Assembly: GCF_040822115.1 (NCBI RefSeq) | Contig: NZ_CP162004.1 | Location: 868,001-932,000, forward strand | Origin: Flavobacterium sp. WC2421 | Lineage (GTDB): Bacteria; Bacteroidota; Bacteroidia; Flavobacteriales; Flavobacteriaceae | Reading direction: 5' to 3' | DNA length: 64,000 nucleotides | Shown here: positions 58,298-64,000 of the stretch, in pieces | How the letters are laid out: each line of letters starts with the position of its first letter | Numbering within the stretch: position 1 is the stretch's first letter | Notes under the pieces: generated by a model | Told to the model about the DNA's origin: nothing | Database searches by the model: none | Seen by the model: only the letters and a program-made list of their open reading frames with translations | Made by a program: the position numbers and the translations under genes

Positions 58298-58325
58298 AAA
58301 CCGCTCTAATTGAGCGGTTTTTTTA
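58298..58325 (+). terminator. Rho-independent terminator after the LysE gene
   Basis: AAACCGCTC (58298-58306) pairs with GAGCGGTTT (58312-58320), five-base loop, then a T run. The 190 bases from here to the tRNA-Cys terminator show nothing else. Confidence 0.9.
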
Positions 58326-58484
58326 TGTTTAAAAATGTATTGAATTAAGGTTTAAACATTGTAATATTAAGAAAAGTTACGTTTTATAAATAGCTTTTAT
58401 TATGTCAATAGTTTTAAAAGTAAGTAATTTTTTTGTTTCCTTTTCGAATATCTGCGAAACAATTCTTTAAAAATTAGATATAAA

Positions 58485-58512
58485 AAAAGAGATACATTGC
58501 TGTATCTCTTTT
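58485..58512 (-). terminator. Terminator of tRNA-Cys with the AGCAAT loop
   Basis: On the minus strand AAAAGAGATACA pairs with TGTATCTCTTTT around a four-base loop, followed by a T run. The core ACAGCAATGT is the same as in the tRNA-Asn terminator. Confidence 0.85.
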
Positions 58513-58513
58513 G

Positions 58514-58584
58514 AGGCATCGTGCGGATTCGAACCGCAGTAGGAGCTTTTGCAGAGCCCAGCCTAGCCACTCGGCCACGACGCC
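58514..58584 (-). tRNA. tRNA-Cys (GCA)
   Basis: 71 bases on the minus strand. Acceptor GGCGTCG pairs with CGATGCC, discriminator T (typical of tRNA-Cys). Anticodon stem GGGCT/AGCTC with loop CTGCAAA gives anticodon GCA. T arm TGCGG/CCGCA with TTCGAAT. No encoded CCA. The ORF at 58400-58603 on this strand merely overlaps it. Confidence 0.96.
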
Positions 58585-58654
58585 ATTGTTTAATGGACTG
58601 CAAAAGTAACTAAAATCTCCAAAGTTTAAAACTTTTAGTCCAAAAGTTTTGTTT

Positions 58655-59014
58655 TTAACTTCTATATTCTTCTAATTCTATTGTAACTGATTCTACATCA
58701 CCACCAATAGGAGGGTTTAGTTTTGATACACCAAGAAGGATTCTTGAAACTTCGGGAATTTCATTAAAAACTCTTGTTATGATTCGATGACCTACATGTT
58801 CTAATAAATGGGAACGAATCTCCATTTCTTCAACTACAATTCGGTTTAATAGAACATAATCTACCGTATCATGTAGATCATCACTGATACATGATTTTCT
58901 TAAATCGGTTTTAATTTCTAAGTCAACGGAGTAATCTGAACCAATTTTTCCTTCTTCTATCAAACAACCGTGATAAGAATAGGTGCGTATATTTTTTAGT
59001 TTAATAGTTCCCAT
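58655..59014 (-). CDS. folB: Dihydroneopterin aldolase
   Basis: The 119-residue product matches FolB: IRTYSYHGCLIEEGKIGSDYSVDLEIKTDL near the start, TVDYVLLNRIVVEEM, LLEHVGHRIITRVF and the late KLNPPIGGDVESVTIELE. It makes 6-hydroxymethyl-dihydropterin in folate synthesis. Cytosolic octamer in known members. Divergent from glnS; the spacer holds the glnS promoter element and a degenerate family B arm. Confidence 0.92.
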   Translation of the reverse strand: MGTIKLKNIRTYSYHGCLIEEGKIGSDYSVDLEIKTDLRKSCISDDLHDTVDYVLLNRIVVEEMEIRSHLLEHVGHRIITRVFNEIPEVSRILLGVSKLNPPIGGDVESVTIELEEYRS

Positions 59015-59057
59015 TTTAATTTTTTATTTAATGTTAGCAGTTTACTGTTTCTTGTGT

Positions 59058-59085
59058 TAACTTTAAACGTTAATCCTTAAACTTT
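59058..59085. repeat. Degenerate family B arm before glnS
   Basis: TTAACTTTAAACG and CCTTAAACTTT resemble the right arms of the suf-locus repeats, without a clear partner arm. Possibly a decayed element. Confidence 0.4.
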
Positions 59086-59089
59086 TTTT

Positions 59090-59097
59090 TACCTTTG
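59090..59097 (+). promoter_or_regulatory. Bacteroidota -7 promoter element for glnS
   Basis: TACCTTTG fits TAnnTTTG and lies 18 bases before the glnS ATG. No -33 TTG at the usual distance. Confidence 0.5.
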
Positions 59098-59115
59098 CTA
59101 AAATAAAACAAAATA

Positions 59116-61239
59116 ATGTCAACTGAAGATAAATCACTCCATTTTATAGAACAAATCATAGAGGAAAACCTAACTGATGGATTTCCAAAAGATAAACTCC
59201 GTTTCCGTTTTCCGCCAGAACCTAATGGTTATTTACATATTGGTCATGCTAAATCGATTTGTTTGCAATTTGGATTGGGTTTACGTTATAATGCACCTGT
59301 AAATTTACGTTTTGATGATACAAATCCTGCTAAAGAAGAGCAGGAGTATGTAGATGCTATTAAAGAAGATTTGCAATGGTTGGGTTTTAAGTGGGATGAA
59401 GAACATTATGCTTCTGATTATTTCCAACAATTATACGATTGGGCGATTATCATGATCAATAAAGGGAAGGCTTATATTGACAGTCAATCATCCGAAGATA
59501 TGGCTACTCAAAAAGGAACTCCTACACAACCAGGTGTTGATGGACCTTATAGAAATCGTTCTATCGAGGAGAATTTGACTTTATTTGAAGGAATGAAAAA
59601 CGGTGATTTTCCAGAAGGAAGTCATGTTTTACGTGCCAAAATTGATATGACTTCTACTAATATGTTAATGCGTGATCCATTAATGTATCGTATTTTACAT
59701 CGTCATCATCATAGAACTGGAAACGATTGGAAAATCTATCCTATGTATGATTATGCTCATGGCGAAAGTGATTATATAGAACAAATTTCGCACTCTATTT
59801 GTACGCTAGAATTTGTAATGCATAGAGAATTATACAATTGGTTTTTAGATCAAATTTACGATGATACTAAGGTGAAACCACATCAATATGAATTTGCTCG
59901 TTTGAACTTGAATTATACAGTGATGAGCAAACGTAAGTTATTACAATTGGTTCAAGAAAACATTGTAAATGGTTGGGATGATCCTAGAATGCCTACTATT
60001 TCTGGATTAAGAAGAAGAGGATATACCGCTAATTCTATCCGTAAATTTTGTGATACGATTGGTGTTGCTAAAAGAGAAAATATTATTGATGTTTCTCTTT
60101 TAGAATTTTGCTTACGCGAAGATTTAAATAAAACGGCTCCTAGAGTGATGGCAGTTTTAGATCCTGTTAAAGTTATTATTACTAATTATCCAGAAGGAAA
60201 AGAAGAATCATTAGAAGCAGAAAATAATCAAGAAGATGAAACTGCAGGTTTTAGACAAGTTCCTTTTTCTAGAGAATTATATATTGAAAGAGAAGACTTT
60301 TTAGAAGTGGCTCCAGCCAAATTTTTCCGTTTAAGTTTAGGTAATGAAGTGCGTCTTAAAAATGCCTATATCATTAAAGGAGAAAGTGTTGTAAAAGATA
60401 GTGAAGGAAATATTACTGAAATTCATGTTACTTATGATACGGATTCTTTAAGTGGGAGTGGGAGTGAAGCATCTAAACGTAAAGTAGCGGGAACCTTGCA
60501 TTGGGTTTCTATTAAACATGCCGTTCCAGCTGAAGTTCGTTTGTATGATCGTTTATTTATAGATGAAGCACCAGACAGTCATAAAGATAAAAACTTTCTT
60601 GATTTCATGAACAAAACTTCTCTTGAAACGGTTACGGGATATGTTGAACCTAGTCTAGCAACTGCTGTTAGTGGAGATAAATTCCAATTTCAACGATTGG
60701 GTTATTTCAATGTGGATAAAGATTCAACTCCTTCTAAATTAGTATTTAATAAAACAGTTGGTTTAAAAGATGCCTGGGAAGAAAAAGGAAAGAAAGAACT
60801 AAATAGTATTAATAACTCATTAAAAGACATCAATAAATATTTTAAAGTAGCTACTAAACCGGAACGTTTGGCTATTGAAAATAGTATTGGTGAAACCCTA
60901 GCAGCGATTGCGAATTATAGTTTATTACAAAATTCTTTCAAAAAGAATATTAACAATAATAAAGCTTCGTTGTTGTTTGCTAATTTTATTTTAAAATATT
61001 CCAATTTAAAATCAGCCGATTTTGATAAAGAAGAACTTTCTAAATTATTTTTAATGTCTTTGAGAAGTGAATCTACATTTGTACGATCTAAAACACTTTT
61101 GAATTTAAGAGACCTTGATTATGATTTAGATTTTGTAAATTCATTTAAAGAGGAGATTTTAAAACTAAAATCAAATCCAACCAAAAGTACTACCGAAAGA
61201 GAATCGGAGATTATAGACCAAGTACTTCATCAATTATAA
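59116..61239 (+). CDS. glnS: Glutaminyl-tRNA synthetase with C-terminal extension
   Basis: The 707-residue product has the class I motifs: FPPEPNGYLHIGHAKSICLQFG (HIGH) near residue 36 and VMSKRKL (KMSKS) near 270. The GlnRS catalytic region reads RFDDTNPAKEEQEYVDAI and the anticodon-binding beta barrels follow. The core ends near residue 555 at KTVGLKDAW, where GlnRS usually stops. About 150 further helical residues follow (KKELNSINNSLKDINKYFKVATKPERLAIENSIGETL and on). The tail may be a Bacteroidota-specific RNA-binding extension. It charges tRNA-Gln in the cytosol. Confidence 0.95.
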   Translation: MSTEDKSLHFIEQIIEENLTDGFPKDKLRFRFPPEPNGYLHIGHAKSICLQFGLGLRYNAPVNLRFDDTNPAKEEQEYVDAIKEDLQWLGFKWDEEHYASDYFQQLYDWAIIMINKGKAYIDSQSSEDMATQKGTPTQPGVDGPYRNRSIEENLTLFEGMKNGDFPEGSHVLRAKIDMTSTNMLMRDPLMYRILHRHHHRTGNDWKIYPMYDYAHGESDYIEQISHSICTLEFVMHRELYNWFLDQIYDDTKVKPHQYEFARLNLNYTVMSKRKLLQLVQENIVNGWDDPRMPTISGLRRRGYTANSIRKFCDTIGVAKRENIIDVSLLEFCLREDLNKTAPRVMAVLDPVKVIITNYPEGKEESLEAENNQEDETAGFRQVPFSRELYIEREDFLEVAPAKFFRLSLGNEVRLKNAYIIKGESVVKDSEGNITEIHVTYDTDSLSGSGSEASKRKVAGTLHWVSIKHAVPAEVRLYDRLFIDEAPDSHKDKNFLDFMNKTSLETVTGYVEPSLATAVSGDKFQFQRLGYFNVDKDSTPSKLVFNKTVGLKDAWEEKGKKELNSINNSLKDINKYFKVATKPERLAIENSIGETLAAIANYSLLQNSFKKNINNNKASLLFANFILKYSNLKSADFDKEELSKLFLMSLRSESTFVRSKTLLNLRDLDYDLDFVNSFKEEILKLKSNPTKSTTERESEIIDQVLHQL

Positions 61240-61244
61240 TTATC

Positions 61245-61275
61245 AAAAACACCTTTATTTAAGGTGTTTTTTTAT
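61245..61275 (+). terminator. Terminator of glnS
   Basis: AAAAACACCTT (61245-61255) pairs with AAGGTGTTTTT (61261-61271), loop TATTT, then T. The following 245 bases to 61519 are AT-rich without a gene. Confidence 0.9.
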
Positions 61276-61519
61276 TATTGATATTTTCTATACTTTTTAT
61301 AAAAAACATCAGATTTAGTAATTAAAAACAGCTTTAAAAGAACGTTTTTAAAGCCTTTTTATATTTTAACGTTATCTTATATGATTTATGTTTTTTTATC
61401 CTTCTATAATCTTTATAATCGTTTTTAGCACAATTATTCTCACTTTAACGGCTTGTTAACAGCGTTATGTTAATAAAATAGCTAACTTTATAAAAAGTAT
61501 AAATTTTAAAAATAGAGTT

Positions 61520-61849
61520 ATGTCAAATAGTACAGGAAATACATTATTAGCCATTTTAACTGGTGCTGCTATTGGAGCTGGAATAGGAATTTTATTTGCT
61601 CCAGATAAAGGTTCAAAAACAAGAGGAAAAATTAAAGACGGATATAAAGATGCGCAAAAGGATTTTAAATATAAATTAGATGATCTTTCTGGTGAAATGA
61701 AACACAAACTAAAAAGTGCTAAATTAGATTTAGAAGAAACGTATGTTGATTTACTTTCTGATATGAGTCACAAAACTGAAGATGTTATTTCTTTTCTGGA
61801 AATAAAATTGGCCGAATTAAAAGAACAAAATGCCAAGCTTCAAAAATAA
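61520..61849 (+). CDS. YtxH-domain protein
   Basis: The 109-residue product has an N-terminal glycine-rich span (TLLAILTGAAIGAGIGILFAPDKGSKTRGKIK), the YtxH signature, followed by a long charged helix. YtxH proteins are small membrane-attached stress or envelope proteins. It is the first gene of a close trio with a holin-like membrane protein and a DUF6327 protein, a grouping I recall from Flavobacteria. Confidence 0.88.
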   Translation: MSNSTGNTLLAILTGAAIGAGIGILFAPDKGSKTRGKIKDGYKDAQKDFKYKLDDLSGEMKHKLKSAKLDLEETYVDLLSDMSHKTEDVISFLEIKLAELKEQNAKLQK

Positions 61850-61876
61850 ACGAATAGAATTTAAAAAAATCAAAAT

Positions 61877-62227
61877 ATGGCTTTTGAAGAATTAAAAGAA
61901 AATTCAGAGAATATTCAGGAACATGTTACTAAATACTTAGAAAATAGTCTTGAGTATTATAAATTACGTAGTTTCAAGATGGCGATGAAATCGACTACAG
62001 CATTTTTAAAATTTTCATTAATTTTATTAGGTATTGCTATGGTTTTATTCTTTTGTTCCTTTGCTCTAGCTTTTGCTATTGGAAATTATTTTGATAGTTA
62101 TCCTTTGGGTTTTTTAATTGTAGGAGGGATATATTTTTTCTTTACTATGCTGTTATTTTTAATAAAAGATAAAATGATTGAAGGACCTCTTTTAGAGAAA
62201 TTTTCAGAAATATTTTTTAACGACTAA
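61877..62227 (+). CDS. Phage-holin-superfamily membrane protein (housekeeping type)
   Basis: The 116-residue product has a charged N-terminal part and two close spans (TAFLKFSLILLGIAMVLFFCSFALAFAIGNYF and GFLIVGGIYFFFTMLLFLI), the layout of Phage_holin_3_6. No phage genes are nearby. The setting in a conserved trio with YtxH and DUF6327 argues for an envelope or competence-type role rather than lysis. Starts 27 bases after YtxH. Confidence 0.85.
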   Translation: MAFEELKENSENIQEHVTKYLENSLEYYKLRSFKMAMKSTTAFLKFSLILLGIAMVLFFCSFALAFAIGNYFDSYPLGFLIVGGIYFFFTMLLFLIKDKMIEGPLLEKFSEIFFND

Positions 62228-62230
62228 ATT

Positions 62231-62494
62231 ATGGGAACAAGAAAATATTCGTCTTATGCTCAGATTGATAGAGAACTAGAAATTTTAAAAATTGAGAAGG
62301 AAATAAACCTTCAAAAAATCCATTTAGAGATACAAGGTGTAAAAGAGAATTTAGAGCCAAAAAACATCATGAAAAATGCTGTAAGTGGTATTGTAAGCTC
62401 ATTTAGTCCAAGTATTCCAGGACCTTATGGAAAGATTATAGGATTAGCATTTCCATTTATAACAAAATGGATATTTAAAAAAAGAGGCCGTTAA
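62231..62494 (+). CDS. DUF6327-like small protein
   Basis: The 87-residue product has the opening YSSYAQIDRELEILKIEKEINLQKI. I recall this as the DUF6327 pattern of Flavobacteria. A basic hydrophobic C-terminus (YGKIIGLAFPFITKWIFKKRGR) could touch the membrane. It starts three bases after the holin-like gene, so it is translationally linked. The last codons and stop lie in the terminator hairpin. Function unknown. Confidence 0.75.
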   Translation: MGTRKYSSYAQIDRELEILKIEKEINLQKIHLEIQGVKENLEPKNIMKNAVSGIVSSFSPSIPGPYGKIIGLAFPFITKWIFKKRGR

Positions 62495-62506
62495 GCCTCT
62501 TTTTTG
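62479..62506 (+). terminator. Terminator overlapping the stop codon of the DUF6327-like gene
   Basis: AAAAAGAGGC (62479-62488) pairs with GCCTCTTTTT (62495-62504). The six-base loop contains the TAA stop (62492-62494). The left arm is coding. It also lies just past the stop of the convergent SPFH gene. Confidence 0.85.
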
Positions 62507-62512
62507 TTGTTG

Positions 62513-63493
62513 TTATATTTCTTCTTCTGCTTCATCTTCTTCTCTTGAAGGTTCAATTTCTTTTACTTCTTTCTTCGCTTGTTTTCTATTTGTTTTTTTC
62601 ATCATTTCTCCCACTTGATTGGATGCACTAAATGAAGCTACCATGTTATTTAGCATTTCGCTTCCTGCTTGTGGTGAATTAGGTAATAAAATTAAATTTG
62701 AATTGGAGTCTGCGCCAATGGCTTGTAATGTGTCGTAATGTTGCGTAACTACTATAAGGGCCGAGGCTTCTTGTGAGTTTATTCCAACTCTATTCAGTAC
62801 ATCCACACTTTCAACTAATCCTCTTGCAATCTCTCTTCTTTGATCAGCAATACCTTGTCCTTGTAAACGCTTACTTTCGGCTTCTGCTTTGGCTTTGGCA
62901 ACAATTCTAATTCTAGATGCTTCTGCTTCAAATTCAGCTACTGTTTTCTCTCTATCAGCAGCATTTATTCTGTTCATGGCGTTTTTAACTTGAATATCTG
63001 GATCAATATCAGTAACTAAAGTATTGATGATAGTGTAACCGTAAGTGGTCATAGCTTCATTCAATTCTCTTTTTACTGCAATAGCAATATCATCTTTTCT
63101 TTCAAATACATCATCCAGTTTTAGTTTTGGAACTTCGGCACGAACCACATCAAATACATAAGAGGTGATTTGATCATGTGCATATTCAAGTTTATAAAAG
63201 GCATCATACACGGTATCTTTTACAACCATAAACTGTACTGAAACTTTAAGTTTTACAAATACGTTGTCTTTTGTTTTGGTTTCGATAATAACATCCAGTT
63301 GTTGGATTTTTAGATTTACGCGTCCTGCAACTCTATCAATCAATGGAATTTTTAAATGTAAACCCGATTGTCTTACGCTGTGAAATTTTCCAAATCGTTC
63401 TATAATTACTGACGATTGTTGTTTGACAGTAAAGAAGGAGGAGAGTAAGATAAAGAATCCAAAAACAAGAATAATAAGTAATGCAATGTTCAT
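62513..63493 (-). CDS. SPFH-domain (stomatin/prohibitin-like) membrane protein
   Basis: The 326-residue product has one N-terminal span (IALLIILVFGFFILLSSFFTV), then an SPFH domain (QQSSVIIERFGKFHSVRQSGLHLKIPLIDRVAGRVNLKIQQLDV). A coiled-coil assembly region follows (AADREKTVAEFEAEASRIRIVAKAKAEAESKRLQGQGIADQRREIARGL). The acidic tail ends EEDEAEEEI. It resembles the QmcA/stomatin group that builds membrane microdomains. The stop is 18 bases beyond the end of the DUF6327-like gene, in convergent orientation. Confidence 0.93.
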   Translation of the reverse strand: MNIALLIILVFGFFILLSSFFTVKQQSSVIIERFGKFHSVRQSGLHLKIPLIDRVAGRVNLKIQQLDVIIETKTKDNVFVKLKVSVQFMVVKDTVYDAFYKLEYAHDQITSYVFDVVRAEVPKLKLDDVFERKDDIAIAVKRELNEAMTTYGYTIINTLVTDIDPDIQVKNAMNRINAADREKTVAEFEAEASRIRIVAKAKAEAESKRLQGQGIADQRREIARGLVESVDVLNRVGINSQEASALIVVTQHYDTLQAIGADSNSNLILLPNSPQAGSEMLNNMVASFSASNQVGEMMKKTNRKQAKKEVKEIEPSREEDEAEEEI

Positions 63494-63541
63494 AATTATA
63501 TAATTTAGTTTAAAAATTACTGTTAAATTACGAAAAATCTT

Positions 63542-63549
63542 TAGGTTTG
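63542..63549 (+). promoter_or_regulatory. Bacteroidota -7 promoter element for the beta-barrel gene
   Basis: TAGGTTTG fits TAnnTTTG, 20 bases before the ATG at 63570. No clear -33 TTG. Confidence 0.45.
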
Positions 63550-63569
63550 TGTTAGTTTACTGTTATTAT

Positions 63570-64000
63570 ATGAAAAAGCTAGTTACATCCTTCGTTTTAT
63601 TTTTTTTTACTTGTATAACATTTGCCCAGTATGGCTATAGGGATTCTAATAGAATTGGAATTACTGTTGGTGTAAATCAATTTACCTTAAACACCAATAA
63701 CTTTCAAACAAAACCTGATTTGGGTTGGAATACGGGGCTTTCCGTTCGAGGAAATTTCTACGACAATTGGGATATGGTTTATTCAATTCAGTTTTCAGAA
63801 AACAATTTTTTAGTTCAAACAAATAATGTTGGATTTGGGCATAAAGATGTAAACTATAAATTACCTTCAGCTCAAATTTCATTGCAATTAAGTTTTGTTT
63901 TAGTTGAAAATGTGTTGAGTGTTGAGTTTGGCCCAATTGTACAAATAAACGGAAAATTTAAAATCAAACCCGAAGAAGAGAATAATGTTATTTCAGGAAC
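63570..64000 (+). CDS. Outer-membrane beta-barrel protein (PorT-like), partial at the right edge
   Basis: Open from ATG 63570 to the window end without a stop (143 complete codons). A signal peptide comes first (MKKLVTSFVLFFFTCITFAQ). Alternating strands follow (GITVGVNQFTLNTNNF, GWNTGLSVRGNFYDNWDMVYSIQFSENNFLV), the look of the beta-barrel superfamily related to PorT. The reading frame on the other strand (63682-63936) is a shadow. The gene runs off the window, so length and family are uncertain. Confidence 0.8.
   Translation, partial: MKKLVTSFVLFFFTCITFAQYGYRDSNRIGITVGVNQFTLNTNNFQTKPDLGWNTGLSVRGNFYDNWDMVYSIQFSENNFLVQTNNVGFGHKDVNYKLPSAQISLQLSFVLVENVLSVEFGPIVQINGKFKIKPEEENNVISG

Noticed and set aside
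58400..58603. Minus-strand ORF of 67 residues
   Set aside because: It runs through the tRNA-Cys gene and its terminator, so it is not coding.
61877..62227. Prophage remnant suggested by the holin-like protein
   Set aside because: No other phage genes are near, and the gene belongs to a compact trio with YtxH and DUF6327 proteins.
63682..63936. Minus-strand ORF near the right edge
   Set aside because: Shadow of the plus-strand beta-barrel gene, which has a signal peptide and a promoter element.

Overview
The window looks like a chromosomal segment of a Flavobacterium-type member of the Bacteroidota. It is AT-rich and carries SUF Fe-S assembly genes, DUF2480, DUF3078, DUF6377 and DUF5689 proteins, TonB-dependent receptors, many lipoproteins and LytS/LytTR regulators. 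Several genes have the Bacteroidota -7 promoter motif TAnnTTTG.

Layout. 1-8.4 kb: the suf locus (end of sufB, sufC, sufD, then sufS, a lipoprotein gene, sufE, a sufT-like gene, DUF2480), with an inverted serine-hydrolase gene in the middle. A four-helix-bundle gene and a GxxExxY nuclease-like gene are inserted in it, each between its own inverted repeats. 8.4-12 kb: DUF3078 protein, two small lipoproteins, hflX. 12.3-18.4 kb: alpha-glucan use (DUF6377 sensor-like regulator, GH97 and GH13 alpha-glucosidases). 18.4-26 kb: FKBP isomerase, DUF5689 lipoprotein with a TonB receptor, MFS transporter, Gfo/Idh/MocA dehydrogenase. 26.1-28.3 kb: an ORF-free array of six units of about 350-410 bp. 28.3-31.2 kb: Old Yellow Enzyme homologue, rseP, tRNA-Asn. 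31.2-37.4 kb: a probable accessory segment between two identical 41-bp terminator sequences, with a DUF3883 protein, a small acidic protein and a restriction-endonuclease-like protein, then DUF2452, a Tat-exported oxidoreductase and an HGSNAT-like acetyltransferase. 37.7-49.3 kb: HupE/UreJ protein, TPR lipoprotein, sugar isomerase, LytS/LytTR pair with a TonB receptor, SDR enzyme with a Crp-type regulator, Dabb and PepSY-type proteins. 49.4-53.6 kb: tex, DUF1294, AAA/DUF4143 ATPase, rpiB. 53.65-54.3 kb: an AT-rich gene-free stretch with DnaA-box-like 9-mers, a candidate chromosomal origin. 54.3-64 kb: rnr, a DUF2807 protein, LysE exporter, tRNA-Cys, folB, glnS with a long C-terminal tail, a YtxH/holin-like/DUF6327 trio, an SPFH protein and a truncated outer-membrane beta-barrel gene.

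The most interesting signal is the repeat system. At least two families of inverted-repeat elements occur. One (arms of the type AACCATATAAGGCATATAAG) occurs with the GxxExxY nuclease gene, as a gene-less element with perfect 20-bp arms at 12.1 kb, and expanded into the six-unit array. The other (arms of the type GTTTAAAGTTTAAGG) occurs with the four-helix-bundle gene and as gene-less hairpins inside the same suf operon. This resembles REP/RAYT pairs and the intervening sequences of 23S rRNA, and may be an undescribed protein-linked repeat system. All functional statements are read from sequence by eye; no database search was run.
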